Shown: positions 24,493-36,120 of the stretch, piece after piece
How positions within the stretch are numbered: position 1 is the first letter of the stretch
Layout: each line of letters starts with the position of its first letter
NCBI RefSeq assembly: GCF_003473485.1
Contig: NC_053042.1
Coordinates: forward strand, 7,277,501-7,341,500
Reading direction: 5' to 3'
Source: Medicago truncatula
Taxonomy: Eukaryota; Streptophyta; Magnoliopsida; Fabales; Fabaceae
Length of the DNA stretch: 64,000 nt
Translations under genes and position numbers: made by a program
The notes under the pieces: generated by a model
The model's database searches: none
What the model saw: only the letters and a program-made list of their open reading frames with translations
Told to the model about the DNA's origin: nothing

Positions 24493-25029
24493 AACACACG
24501 CCAATAATATACATTATATATAAATACTCGAGTATATTCTTTCAGTAAGGAAGAAGATCCTAATTGTAAGAGGGTCACTTTTAATATAATAATTCATGAC
24601 GTGGTCAAACTTTATGCTATATTGTCCAGGACCAAACTAGAAATTACCTCTTTCATCTTGATGACCAGGTGGTATCATCACATTCCACTGGTATATATAT
24701 TTGTGGCAGTGATTAAGTTGGTCAAATGACAAAATTTTAAATAATTAATGATTACAAAGCTAGTTTGTAAAGATTAATGAATACAGTGATCAATTTTTAA
24801 ACGACTCCTAATTACAAGGATAAAATACATATTTAAGCCTTTATTTATTTATTCTGATCACGGATTTATGAAATGAAAACGTAGCCAAATGGAAGCCATA
24901 CAGAAGATAAGAAGAAGAAAAAACAAGCACACTAATTGCTGGTATTATAAAAAAATTGCTTGTTAATTTTTTATACATAATACTTGTTAACAAAACTTAC
25001 AATATAAATCTATACTTATAACAGTTTTT

Positions 25030-25225
25030 TAAATAAGGTCTTATTAACGAGTTCCTCCGAAGTACTCTTTAAGCCTTTTAAATTAAGTAATATTTTTTTA
25101 ATTTCTTTAATAATATTAAAGTGTTTAATTTTCAATGTACTTTATTACACAAACTTTTATAAAAAAAATTGTCATTTAAAATGCTTAATCAATGTTCCAT
25201 GAACATTAGTTAACATTTTCATTTA
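25030..25225. mobile_element. Foldback MITE, second copy of the 5909-6070 family
   Basis: ggtcttattaacgagttcc and actctttaag on the left, and gaacattagttaacatttt on the right, repeat the end words of the 5.9-kb element in the same order. Confidence 0.45.
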
Positions 25226-25616
25226 AATAAAACAAAGACTAAAAATATCTTAGTTTGTAGTAGTCATTAAAATAGTACTCTTTTTAAGGAACCAATATAA
25301 TTACTTCAAAAGTTAGGTCAAGGGAACAATTCATGACCTGACTAAGTGACCATTACCCGTACAAAGCTCATTATGTCACATATCAACTAATTTAAACTTT
25401 CAATAACTAATTTAGAGGTTTATAATAATATTAATGCAAAGACAATTTTAAATAACATTTTTGATATACATAAGTATAATTAACCGTATAAATAAGAAAG
25501 ACAAGGAGATATGAGACAAGTTTTTTTTTTTTTTTTTTTGACAAAATAAGACAGGTCTTCTTCAATGGAATATGCGGTGCAAAATAGACATATATTTATT
25601 AAAAAACATATGGATT

Positions 25617-25667
25617 ATAAAGTGGATTACGTTCTTGTTCAAAAAAATAAATAAAGTGGATTACGTT
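25617..25667 (+). mobile_element. Micro-retroposon-like insertion
   Basis: Identical 17-bp repeats at 25617-25633 and 25651-25667 flank the 17-bp insert cttgttcaaaaaaataa. Confidence 0.65.
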
Positions 25668-27660
25668 AATTCATGAATAACCTACGGTAATACACCATAT
25701 GTTTTCATAGTTAGATCAAATATAGTTACTAGATCTTAGCATGATTCTTCATTAAATTGACTTTGTTGACACCCTCCAAAGCAAATTCCTAATATGAAAG
25801 TTTCCAAACACAAACACTGCACAATCCAGAAATCTTGGCAATGTGGGACTAAAATAGAACTTTGATATTCACCGTCACATCTAGCATGAGTTTGTGTATG
25901 ATCTATAAAGCGGCTATGATCGATGCTATGTTAGATGGGTTAGATCTGATTCTCAAAAGCTAACTCGTACGATGAGGGATGCTCAAACACACAAAGACAT
26001 ATATATATATGTTACATAAATTTAAAACTTTGAGAATGTGGGACTCAAATACAATTTCGTTATCATGTATATAGAATATTTCACTCTCAAAGTGTTCTAG
26101 TCTTTCTCTTCACCTCTACAAGAGTGCTACATCACTCTACTTGTATCAAATTTTGAGACATATCAAGCTTACAAAAAAAACTAACATGCATGTTGTCAGA
26201 ACTATTTGTGTTTCGCAAGGTTTACAAATCAAAGAAAAGATAAATACATTATATCATTTTTAATTATATATTTAACTTTAAGTGATAAAATAAAAACAAT
26301 GATATTTTACTAAATTATTCATCCAAATTGTCGAGCTAAGAAAGTTATAAAAAACCATCCATCCATCACTTAATTTTCTTTTGAGCACATGGAAATATAT
26401 ATAGCAACCTAGTAGCATATAGGCTCTCTCCCTTTACATGTAATATGATTCTATTTCTAATGTGTTTGTACTGAAGCCCTCACTTTTCATCAAGTTGCTT
26501 ACATATGGAATTCAGCTTTGAGGATACTAAAATCTTTCCCTCCTTATGTGAGGTTACTATCCCTTAAGGGACCACTTTGATCTCTCTCTCTCAAGTATCA
26601 CCACCTATATCAAAAAATATCAGTAACACACTAACTGAACTTTACACTCTATCGACAATAAATGAGTGTAATATTCACGTGTATGGAAACCGCATTTTTC
26701 AACAACCAACTTTTGGTGTTATTTTGTGTTTTGTTTTTCTTTGCTTGTTTTAGTTTTTAGCTACTCCCTATATAAATGGTTGGTAAATATAATTAAGTTT
26801 TCCACCATTAAAATAAATGCATATTGTAGATCACAACTAAATTTTTTTAATATATTGAACACCTGAATTTCCTTAGTTCAAAGTTCAATTACCACTCAGG
26901 TCTAATATAATGCGCAATCTATATTAATGTTGTAAATCTTAATATATCAAACTCGATTTCTACTAATAAAGAAATCGAAGTTCATTTTTTGTTTTGGATT
27001 CAACAAATCTACAAGAGTTGAGTAAGTTTATGCATATTAATTGTAAGGGTTTAGGTCTAATAATAAATATACAAGTTATGGATCCGGAGGTTCTAGATTT
27101 AAGCCTTACTATAGTGTCCTTGGAGGGGAAAAGTATCAACTGTTTTACAAGTGTTTTTGAGCTCTAAAACCTTTTCTATTTTAGACCCAAAATTTTTATT
27201 ATTAAAAAAACTGATGCATATTCCATAATTTCACTAAATGTAGTTTAAGAAATGTATTTCTTTCCGTACGATAAAAAAAATGATATGACATGTAAGTACA
27301 ATTCATATTGGAGTATGCGGGCTCTCCATTTCTTAACACTTAATGTGTGTGAATCTTTACTTAATTGAATACAGACCGCATGTATTAGAATATGAAGCAA
27401 ACAATAAACCAATGATTATACTACCAAAAGAGGTTGAGATTTTGGTCAAATATCTTCTTAGTAACTAGAGCTCACATATTATAAATGTAGAGAAATGAAG
27501 TGTCCGAAATTCGAACCCCAACATCTGCATATATGCAAAAAATGGTTGAATTTTTCAATACGAAATGAATTCAAATTCAAAATTTGACTCATAAAAACAT
27601 TCATATTTAATTTCCAACATATGTCAAATTAGGATTACCAAATGTAGAGGAAATCCATAA
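25668..27660. other. Intergenic stretch upstream of the bZIP gene
   Basis: No gene recognised. A possible SINE B box on the minus strand (GGGGTTCGAATTTCGG) lies at about 27507-27522. The ORF at 27665-28138 is a low-complexity pyrimidine-rich promoter/leader and not a gene. Confidence 0.4.
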
Positions 27661-27916
27661 AAACATGAACAAGAAAAATGATGACGACACTACCCCTGGT
27701 GGAATTGGAGGGTTGCGAAAGTTATTTCATCTTTGTTCTCCACCCCACATTCCAAATCACGCTTCCCTCTTTACCTGCCCCACCATACCCTATGCCCCAT
27801 TTGCTTTTTCCTCCATTTTCCATTCTTTATTTTTATTGTTTTTACTTTATTTTATTTCAACAAAAAATAAATGTTTTCCTTTCTTTTTCACGCTCCCTTA
27901 CTCACCTTTTTCTCTC

Positions 27917-27923
27917 TATAAAT
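27917..27923 (+). promoter_or_regulatory. TATA box of the bZIP gene
   Basis: tataaat follows a CT-rich stretch and precedes the C/T-rich leader. Transcription would start near 27950, giving a leader of about 550 nt, in keeping with uORF-bearing S1 bZIP mRNAs. Confidence 0.55.
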
Positions 27924-28134
27924 TAACCCTTCAACCCCTTCTATTACTTCCTCTTCTCCTCCCTTCTTCTCCCACCCCTAACTTTCTTAATTACACCCCT
28001 ACTTTCTGCTCTCTTCTCCCCCTTCTTAAACCTTTTAGTTTTGTCTTAGGAAACCACACCCTTGTTTTTTTTTTCCTTAAAAAAAACATTTACTTCCCGT
28101 GTGGTTCCTCTTGTTTTTTTAAATTTCTCTTCAT

Positions 28135-28149
28135 ATGAAATTCTCTTAA
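28135..28149 (+). other. Minimal uORF in the bZIP leader
   Basis: An ATG followed after three codons by TAA (MKFS). It lies 5' of the longer uORFs. No sign of peptide conservation. Confidence 0.35.
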
Positions 28150-28172
28150 TAATTTAATTAATTTGAATATTG

Positions 28173-28226
28173 ATGCTGAACATCTTCATATTGTTCATGC
28201 TTCACATTCATGTCTCCAGTTCTTAG
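28173..28226 (+). other. uORF overlapping the start of the sucrose-control uORF
   Basis: A 17-residue frame, MLNIFILFMLHIHVSSS, overlaps the first 17 nt of the sucrose-control uORF in another frame. A ribosome that starts here would bypass that start. Confidence 0.5.
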
Positions 28227-28335
28227 TGAAATCCTACGTTCCGGATTTATTATAGATTCTTCCCTAAGACGTAGGACCCACTTAGTTCAATCTTTCTCTT
28301 GTTTCTTCCTCTATTGGTTCTATGTTTTTTCATAA
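28210..28335 (+). CDS. Sucrose-control (SC) conserved-peptide uORF, 41 aa
   Basis: The frame encodes MSPVLSEILRSGFIIDSSLR at its N-terminus and ends LYWFYVFS. It closely matches the conserved peptide uORF recalled from S1-group bZIP leaders (AtbZIP11 uORF2). Family knowledge: high sucrose makes the nascent peptide stall the ribosome, so translation of the downstream bZIP falls. The stop (28333-28335) lies 163 nt before the main ATG. Residue-level match is from memory, but the agreement over the whole peptide makes chance very unlikely. Confidence 0.93.
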   Translation: MSPVLSEILRSGFIIDSSLRRRTHLVQSFSCFFLYWFYVFS

Positions 28336-28375
28336 ATCCCTTAACATCACTCCATTTTTACGTTACATTATATAA
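28322..28375 (+). other. uORF overlapping the end of the SC-uORF
   Basis: A 17-codon frame starting MFFHKSLNITPF begins inside the SC-uORF in another frame and ends 123 nt before the main start. Confidence 0.45.
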
Positions 28376-28498
28376 TTATTACTATATAACATAGTCATAA
28401 CTAAATCTAGTATTAAGATAAGATTTATATCCTTTATTTTTAGTTATTTTTTGTCTTTGTTTTGGAATTAAAAAAAATATTGAAAATATTTTTATCCT

Positions 28499-28981
28499 AT
28501 GGCCACATCTAGTGGAAACTCTAGTGTGTCAACAAAATCTCAAAGCTATGGCTCTGAGGAAGATTTGCAGCTTCTAATGGATCAAAGAAAAAGGAAGAGA
28601 AAGCAATCGAACCGCGAATCGGCAAGAAGATCAAGGATGAGGAAGCAGAAGCACATGGATGATTTAATTGCTGAAGTTGAAAGACTAAGAAATGAAAACA
28701 GTGAAATACTCACAAGGATGAACATGACAACACAACACTATCTTAAAATTGAGGCAGAGAATTGTGTTCTAAGGGCTCAAATGTGTGAACTTAATCAAAG
28801 GCTACAATCATTGAATGATATCATCAACCTCATCAACATAACAACTACTACTAATGGAGTTAATTATCAAAATAATGATTGTTTTTTAACAATTTCAGAT
28901 AATTGCTTCATGAATCAAATGAATATGTCATATCTTAATCAACAACCAATTATGGCCTCTGCAGACATGTTTATGTGGTGA
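28499..28981 (+). CDS. Group S1 basic leucine-zipper transcription factor (bZIP11/44 type), 160 aa, intronless
   Basis: Family role: S1 bZIPs heterodimerise with group C bZIPs on G-box and ACGT elements and reprogram amino-acid and sugar metabolism under low energy. The basic region spans about residues 28-50, with the invariant N-x7-R (N38 to R46) in NRESARRSR. A long zipper follows from about residue 56 (DDLIAEVERLRNENSEI). The C-terminus ends PIMASADMFMW. Length and lack of introns fit the group. The SC-uORF upstream marks it as one of the sucrose-repressed members. A polyadenylation-like aataaa lies at 28995-29000. Which S1 paralogue it is cannot be decided. Confidence 0.95.
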   Translation: MATSSGNSSVSTKSQSYGSEEDLQLLMDQRKRKRKQSNRESARRSRMRKQKHMDDLIAEVERLRNENSEILTRMNMTTQHYLKIEAENCVLRAQMCELNQRLQSLNDIINLINITTTTNGVNYQNNDCFLTISDNCFMNQMNMSYLNQQPIMASADMFMW

Positions 28982-29354
28982 ATTATTGAACCTCAATAAA
29001 ACAAAGTTAAAGTCCAAGGTTGTTCTGTTGGAGCTGTGTCATGAATCATGCATGTTGTGGAATAATTGAGTGAGGGTGAAAATTAGTAACTAGGGTGAGG
29101 CAATATTTATTAAGATATATTATTATTTAGATTATATTAGATTGGCAAAACTTGCAACAAAAAAAAGAGTGGAAATGACATATGAGCTGTTGATATAGGT
29201 TGCTTTAGTACTACTCAACATTGTCCAATATTAAAAAAAAGATGTTTGTGTAAGTGCTTTATTCTATGCTTTTTTTATATATATTAGTTTGTATTTTGTG
29301 AGTGTGCTTTTCTAGATGTTAAAATAGCATTGGTTCTTTTCTTACCAATAAAAG

Positions 29355-29409
29355 AGGTGCTTGATTCTCCTTCTCTCTCAAAAAAAAAAAAGGGGTGCTT
29401 GATTCTCCT
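29355..29409 (+). mobile_element. Micro-retroposon-like insertion downstream of the bZIP gene
   Basis: Direct repeats aggtgcttgattctcct (29355-29371) and gggtgcttgattctcct (29393-29409) flank a 21-bp insert that begins tctctctc and continues as oligo(A). Confidence 0.6.
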
Positions 29410-29799
29410 ATAAAAAAAGGCGTTTGTCTCTATCAACTTTTATAATAGAAAAATAGTGATTACTATCTTTATTTGATGGCAACATGAAATATGAAATATG
29501 CTCACAACTTTCATCTTTTGGACTATAGCTTGAGGACTAATTTTTGAATGGACCTTTCTAATAATATATTTTGTGGGAATTGAAGCTTTAATTATTTCCT
29601 TATGAGTTTAACAATGTTGTCATCTGATTCACACTCATATGAAACTTGTTTCTAGACATAACTCTATCAAATTTTATTTAATTGCTTCATGACAAAAACG
29701 AAACTAGAAAGTAAAGAATAAACCAACATTTAAGACAAGGGCAAACACATATTTTACTAAATAATTTTTAAATGTGTTTTGAGAGTGATAAAATTTTAA

Positions 29800-30299
29800 G
29801 GGTTAAATATGTTTTTGGTCCCTATAAATATACCAACTTTTTATTTTAGTCCCTCTAAAATTTTCCTTCAACTTTTAGCCCCTATAAAATTTTCTATCTT
29901 TACTTTTAGTCCATCGTTTAAAGTAAACTCATATGTAGAATTCATATTTTTAAATAAAATTTTGCAGAAAAATGTATAATATTACAAGGATCTCTCCTAA
30001 AAAAGTTTAGAATTTTTTACCAAAACATGAATTAAATATGAATTTTTATATTTTTGACGGTAAAAAATTCATATTTAATTCATGTTTTGTTAAAAAATTC
30101 TAATTTTTTTTTGGAGTGATTTTTACAATATTTCATACATTTATGCACAGTTTCATTAAAAAATACAAAAGTTTACTTAAAAATAGGGACCAAAAGTAGC
30201 GATTGAAAATTTTATATGGACTAAAAGTTGAAGGAAAATTTTAGAGGGACTAAAACAAAAAGTTGGTATATTTATAGGGACCAAAAATATATTTAACCC
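29800..30299. mobile_element. Mutator-like foldback element with 9-bp target duplication
   Basis: A 500-bp non-coding element begins gggttaaatatgtttttggt and ends accaaaaatatatttaaccc. aaattttaa stands on both sides (29791-29799 and 30300-30308). The arms pair for most of their length (ccctataaatataccaactt against aagttggtatatttataggg). Confidence 0.8.
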
Positions 30300-30360
30300 A
30301 AATTTTAATATATACAATCTTATTTGCAAAGTTACATCCTCGTTGTATAGAACATAATTT

Positions 30361-30414
30361 AAACTTGCCCATTAAATTCACTCAAAAAAAAAAAAAAAAA
30401 CTTGCCCATTAAAT
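30361..30414 (+). mobile_element. Micro-retroposon-like insertion
   Basis: Identical 17-bp repeats aaacttgcccattaaat (30361-30377 and 30398-30414) flank a 20-bp insert: tcactc followed by oligo(A). Confidence 0.65.
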
Positions 30415-30430
30415 AAAATCAAATAAAAAT

Positions 30431-30610
30431 TGATGTTGGTTAGTTGGCTTGTACCCCACAAGAGCATGGTTCAACTCCCGCTACCAAGATCTCCTTGAAA
30501 AAATTGCACAATAAACACTTCAATTTTGCTCTCGGTCGGGTTGTAACTCCAGGTAGTTTGCTTTTGTGTGTAAATCGGATCGTGTTGTGGCTCTCCGTCG
30601 GATTTTTTCA
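30431..30610 (+). mobile_element. Probable tRNA-derived SINE
   Basis: ttagttggcttgt resembles an A box and GGTTCAACTCC at about 30468-30478 fits the B-box consensus. A G/C-richer body follows. The 3' end is uncertain and no clear flanking duplication was found. Confidence 0.4.
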
Positions 30611-30984
30611 AACAAATGAGTAATTTTAACGTATCTATTGAACAACGATCCTTGTTGATGGGTAACTATTTTCCAACTCGTCAAACATTTTCCCTACTAA
30701 GCCATATGCTTCAACTTCAAAATTGGACCAGGCTTAGTTTCATAGACCTGAGAAACATTGCAGTACAGCTTTTCACTAGGTTTTTTTTCTTGAAACTATT
30801 CACTGTTAGACTTTTCAAGGAAAAATACTTAATGAATCTGAAAGGAAATTTACAAGAAGTTGCAAGGAATTGTAAAATGTCCCCACAAGATACATTCGTT
30901 GAACACAGATCAAGTGGGCAACACTTAAATTGACCAAAAAGAAAAGTATTCACTTAAAATCATTATATAAATCAAGGATTAATT

Positions 30985-32079
30985 ACACATAAATAGAATA
31001 CAAGTTGACAACAAGCTTCGCCGCTTGGTCTTTTGGGTGGCAAAACCATTAAGTAAGGTTTTGCAGTCAAGACTAGACCTTGTATGGAGACTATAACCTG
31101 TAGAAATATTGTTGAAACACGTCGAACCCAACACTCATTTTTGTTTCCGCTCCAAGTGTTAAGTAGATTAAGGCATAAAAAGCCACACATTTTCAAATTT
31201 GGATTCAACTTAGAAGAGCTGCAACGATTGTGGAAGTAGACTTGCTGCCATAAAAAAATGTCAGACTTGAAATAAAAAGTCGCAAGAACATGATGTTAGT
31301 CAGATAGGGTATCGTGAGCCACATACCGGCGGTACATTGGGAAAGCGGAAGCCACCAAGAAAGTAAAGATCGAAAAGAAAAGACCGTCATGGTAAGAAGT
31401 CCCTTCACTCCCTTGTGCTCCAATAGTTACAGCCCGCGTGACATTCATCATTGATTCATAAACTCGAACAAATATTGAATCTAATGAGAATAAAAGAAAA
31501 GCGTCAAAGAAAGCTAAAAGCATGTTGAATTCTATGGTATTCAGACCACAATTTTACATAGTTATCTACTTATAGTAAGTTCTAAATTCAAATTTCAATC
31601 ATTGAGGAAAAAATTGACAAGCTTTTGATAAGGATATATCACAAAAAATAAGCCTAAGACCCTTTGGATATGACAAGTCCATCAGCTTGAAAAGGGAAAT
31701 TTAGTACTAATGTGAATATTATTACAAGCTATTTTGTAAAAGGAATGGATTAGTGAACAAACTTACCTGGCAAATTCTTCTCCAAAATCTTCCAATCTTT
31801 CAGGAAATAGGTTCATTGTAAACCCGAATAATTACGATTAGAACTGAAACAAAACCATGCTTTGTTCATGATGTTACCTTCTTCGACAATATACTGTCAC
31901 GAATAAAGAAATGGTGTGGAGTGTCACTGACAGTGCCAAATTGCTTTAAACTTACAAATTTGCTCATAATTTCGTCTTTGAAATTTATATGGTATGAACT
32001 GCTACTATAATTGCATAAGGGATGGTTGAAATTAGATGGAGATGAAATGGCTGAAATAGGTTGGACAATTTCCATCAAA
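30985..32079 (-). pseudogene. Ubiquitin-conjugating enzyme pseudogene (UBC25/UBC24-PHO2 class)
   Basis: Family role: large E2 enzymes that pass ubiquitin to substrates; PHO2/UBC24 controls phosphate transporters. From the 5' side: 32079 to about 31881 encodes FVSLKQFGTVSDTPHHFF and ends at a donor-like gt. About 31810-31767 gives KDWKILEKNLP, also with a donor. About 31480-31320 gives SIFVRVYESMMNVTRAVTIG and SYHDGLFF, then loses frame and resumes as FPNVPP. 31208-31040 gives LCLNLLNTWSGNKNE (keeping the active-site-type Cys) and QVIVSIQGLVLTAKPY, then loses similarity. The frame breaks, an insertion before SYHDG and the missing C-terminal part mark it as non-functional. Its 5' part is duplicated at 33672-33955. 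Confidence 0.7.
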
Positions 32080-32275
32080 TTTCAGAAATAAAAATCCCAT
32101 TTAAAACTAATTAGAATCTACTTAGGAACATATGTTTTGATTGTTTAGCTGAAATTAAAATTCATGAGTCCCACATTGGTTGTTTTGTAAATGAAAAGGA
32201 GCAAGTTACCTATAAATTAAATGAGGGACAAGATTGATTCTATAATGTCCATGAGAATCGAAAAATACAGTGATG
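32008..32275. repeat. Segmental direct repeat, copy A
   Basis: From ttgcataagggatg to the atgagaatcg word this stretch reappears, diverged, at 33672-33955. It covers the 5' end and upstream flank of the UBC pseudogene. Confidence 0.7.
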
Positions 32276-33671
32276 TTCATTAATTTGATGATTTTTTTAC
32301 GGAAAAATCATCAAATGTTAATTAATAAATAGTACTGTTATGTTTAAACCACCACTTCAACTGGTTTCCTGGTAGTATTATTTATTAATTTAAATGGAGA
32401 CAAATTTCGGAATGTGTTTTAGAACTTTAAAGAATGATCCGAAAACAAGACTTTTAAAGAATGTGTTCTAGACATGTAACAAGACTTTTTTTAAACCAAG
32501 ACATGCAAATAATTAATCTGATTGCTTAATTAATAAATATTGCCATTATGATTTCCATTGAAGTAATGGTTTTCAAACCACTTCAATGGAAACATAATGC
32601 TATTATTTACCAGCACTAATTTTATGTACAAAAATTTCTTCTTATTTCCAATGTATTTAATGTACAACATGCTGTCAACCACTACACTATTAATATATTT
32701 AATTATATATAATAAAAGATTAAAAAATTGATATTTTGAAAATATTCAAGATAAATTAAATAATATTTTACATGCTAACATTTGTATTTATAAAATGGGG
32801 TCAAAGTAAATTAGGTGAAATGGAGGGAGTACAATTTTGAAATGTCAAAAACTAGTTCAGAGTGATTCAGATCAAGCTGAAGCATTGGCTTCAAAAGAGG
32901 GCTTACAATTTGCAAAGGATATGATTTTCTTGAACCTAGTTGTGGAATGATATTATTCCCTTAACACAATTAAAACAATTGCAGACCAGCAGTAAAATCA
33001 CTCCTATTTAGGTGTCATAGTTGAGGATTGTGTCATAGTTGAGTACAATATGATCATTACGTGTGAGAAAAGAACTTAATAAAAACATAAAACGATTAAA
33101 GGGGTCTATGAACTCGAAATCGCAAATGGAAGGGTTTTCTGAGAGAGGGCCGAGAAGTTTCACCCGCACAAAGGAGAAGGTTGGACAAACATTCAGAGTC
33201 TAAAGCAACACACAAGAAATTTGATTCACATTAAATTCAATTTTAGATGAAAGTAGTGTGAGTGAATATGGAGATAGACATTAGAAGAGTCATACCAAAC
33301 ACAGTATCAAAGTACAACGTAGCAATTATGGTCTCAAAATGGGTTAACAGTTTGGTCTGCCCACAAAGCTAAATACACAATGACATTAAAACAGAAACAT
33401 GAATATGAAAACTCACATTATGCATTTAAAAATAAAACCAAAACTTTGAATTATCTGATCGTCACAGGGTGTTGCTTGTATGTATTTAGTGTTATACTCA
33501 ACGGAGTTCGAGTTATCTGATCATCGCCAAACGATGCGCCACCATAAGCCCATCGACGCGATGGTTGCTTATAAGTTCATTATAATCTTTTCCAATGTCA
33601 GCAACAGGCTGAAAGTACCAAACCAATAACTCATATCAGTATGCTAAATTATATAACTCAGTTTTTTTGCC
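32276..33671. other. Spacer between the segmental repeats
   Basis: No gene. A 14-bp-stem hairpin (atttgatgattttt/aaaaatcatcaaat) lies at about 32283-32316. Around 32340-32610 inverted A+T-rich blocks contain tttaaaccacc/aaaccacttcaa words, suggesting another foldback element. Confidence 0.35.
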
Positions 33672-33955
33672 TGTACAATTGCATAAGGGATGATTGAAAT
33701 GAGATAGAAATGAAATGGCTGAAATAGATTGGATACTTTCCATAATGAATGCTGATGGAATCAAATTTCAGAAATAAAAATTCATTTAAAACTATTTAGA
33801 ATCTACTTAGGAGCATATGTTTTGATTGTTGAGCTGAAATTAAAAATCATGAGTCCCACATCAGTTGTTTCGTATATGAAAAGGAACAAGTTTTGTATAA
33901 AATGAGGGACGTGGTTGATTCAATAATGTACCATGGGAATCGAAATATAGTGCAT
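33672..33955. repeat. Segmental direct repeat, copy B (duplicated UBC pseudogene 5' end)
   Basis: Shared words in order include ttgcataagggatg, gaaatggctgaaata, tcaaatttcagaaataaaaa, gaatctacttaggagcatat, tcatgagtcccacat and aatgagggac. Minor indels separate the copies. The rest of the pseudogene is absent here. Confidence 0.7.
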
Positions 33956-34269
33956 ATAATCAAATTTGAAATTGGTTGATTAATAGATAGTGCTGGCATG
34001 TTGTCCATTTTAATGGTTTTTAGACTGCTTTTAGTGGTTATTAGACCAGTGAGATGGATTCATGACATCACTATCACTACTTAGACCACTTAACCGGATT
34101 TATGGCGGGGCGGCACTATTTAAGTGGCTGCACTATTTAAGTGGTTTTTAAGCCCATATACCTTAGGAACAAAAATAGTTTTATTTTATAATGTTTTTAG
34201 ACCACTTATTAGGTTGGATAAGTTTGGACGCTCAAATTTAATTTGACTATGTTAGCAAATAAAGATGAC

Positions 34270-34770
34270 GCTTAATACAAAATGAGGAGTTCTGGTTAAC
34301 CAAAATGTAGGAAGGGTTACGGATGAGATGATCATTCATGCGGGGAAATCGGCTACCATTCCAACAGGGATGTAAAGTATGGTTCCCTAGACCAAAATTC
34401 AAGTACCATTGAATTTGTCTGCGACTTGATTGATGCAGATTTAAGAGCTTGAAACACTTACCTTATCAATAATATTTTTTTACCGGTTTGAAGCGACGCA
34501 AATCCTTCAAATTCTCATTTCCTTCGGAAATCAAATGACACATTTATATGGGGAGCTAACAAAAATTGTGTTTTATCGGTGAAGCTGGCATATAAATTTT
34601 TGAAGGATAAGAATGAAGTTTTAGTGTGGACTAAAATCTGGAAACTAAAAACCATCTCTCTTCATACTCACTTCATTTGGAGAATGTTACATGGAAGGAT
34701 TAATGTGAGGTCATCTCTTTTACAAAGTGTAGTTCATATACAAAATCTACACTTCTCAATTCAATAAGAT
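34270..34770 (+). pseudogene. LINE (non-LTR retrotransposon) remnant, reverse-transcriptase zinc-binding region
   Basis: Broken frames give LIDADLRAWNTYLINNIFLP, FGNQNDTFIWGANKN and, from 34579, KLAYKFLKDKNEVLVWTKIW followed by HFIWRMLHGRINVRSSLL. This order is that of the region between reverse transcriptase and the zf-RVT domain in plant LINEs. The finger itself is truncated and there is no upstream polymerase. Confidence 0.7.
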
Positions 34771-35606
34771 ATCTTTTACAAATGACAAAACCGTGAAAGA
34801 TTTCACAAGACCCGACCCAAAATAGATAATACTTTAGAAACGATATGCTTAGACTTGTGATTAGATATCTATCATTGAATTTTATTTTATTTTGGATTAT
34901 ATCTTTAAAATTCATTACTTTCTAGTCAAAATATTATTTTTTGACTCATCGCTAAAGTATAGTATTAAAAAGTCAGAATTAAAACATTTTTCCTAAGTTG
35001 AAAATTGCAATTCAGGTTGCATCAAGTCGGCAACCTTCATGATTTATTAGACTTCTAAAATAAAAAGGTTGACTAACCATAGTCTGGTTGGTAAATTTAT
35101 GTCACAAAGGTCATGTCATTTTCATAATTTCATTTGTGAGAGTGGTCCATTCTCCATATACTATATATTAGAATTATTGCTGCATATAAAACATTAATGA
35201 ATGAAGATATTTTGGTATGCGTTTTAGGTCAATAGTCGTAGTGAGACCATATTACAAACTGACAACAAATGGAAGCATGGGTAGGTAGTCAACGACTCAC
35301 TAGTCAGAGTTGAAGAATCAATGGATGATTCTCATCCTTTCAATTATTACTTCCTAAAATGATAGTACATTCATTAGTGTAATTAAAAATCAATTTTAGT
35401 AAAATATCAAAAACTAAACAATACTATAAATATTTGATTTGAAGTCTCAATCATAGTTTTTTTTAGAGAGAATAACCATGTGATTTTATTAGCAAGAGCA
35501 CTTAGAAATGATGATTTGAGTTTCTTTAGGTTAACTAGAGGTCATGTTTTTTAGTTTAGTCTTGAAAATACAGTAGCATTAATTTTTTTTAAGAAAAAGC
35601 TTTGTC

Positions 35607-35652
35607 ACATATTTTGATCTTGTCCAATTCAAAAAAACATATTTTGATCTTG
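35607..35652 (+). mobile_element. Micro-retroposon-like insertion
   Basis: Identical 16-bp repeats acatattttgatcttg (35607-35622, 35637-35652) flank the 14-bp insert tccaattcaaaaaa. Confidence 0.6.
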
Positions 35653-35909
35653 ACCGACTCAAATTATTGATCTTTACGATAATCTGGTGAGTGAATATAC
35701 CTAATGTAAAACAAAAACATGTGATTTCACTTAAAATAAAGTTTGCCAGTTGATCTCATTTAAATAATGTGTACTTTAGATACAATAAAATGTAAACTAA
35801 GTGTACTTACCTGAAAATTATTACAAAAGGAATGAATGGACATTTGCCTACATGTGAGAGCCTATAGTGCGGTCCATGTGTTAGAAAATAAAGCACAAAA
35901 TCCCGTTAA

Positions 35910-36120
35910 TCTGCTTATATAACTCTTTTTTTTTTTTTTTTTTTTTTTTATAAATCGGTATCTTCCGCGCGCAACTGCGGAGACTAATCCCTCGAGTATT
36001 ATGAGATTCAAATGGGAGGTAGACTCTCCCTAAGAGTTTTAACGTTGCTGCATGTCCAAGACTGGATTCGAACCTAGGCTAGAAGAGACTTGTTTCATCT
36101 CATCTAGTCTGCTTATATAA
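35910..36120 (-). mobile_element. tRNA-derived SINE with 13-bp target duplication
   Basis: tctgcttatataa flanks the element (35910-35922 and 36108-36120). On the minus strand it runs from a tRNA-like head with B box GGTTCGAATCC (about 36065-36075) to a long A tail (the T run near 35926-35950). Confidence 0.8.

Noticed and set aside
27665..28138. 157-aa open frame upstream of the bZIP gene
   Set aside because: Low-complexity pyrimidine-rich sequence that overlaps the promoter and leader; no domain and no splice logic.
30616..30953. Overlapping frames of 105 aa (+) and 78 aa (-)
   Set aside because: They overlap each other on opposite strands, have no family resemblance that I could defend, and may be the decayed end of the UBC pseudogene.
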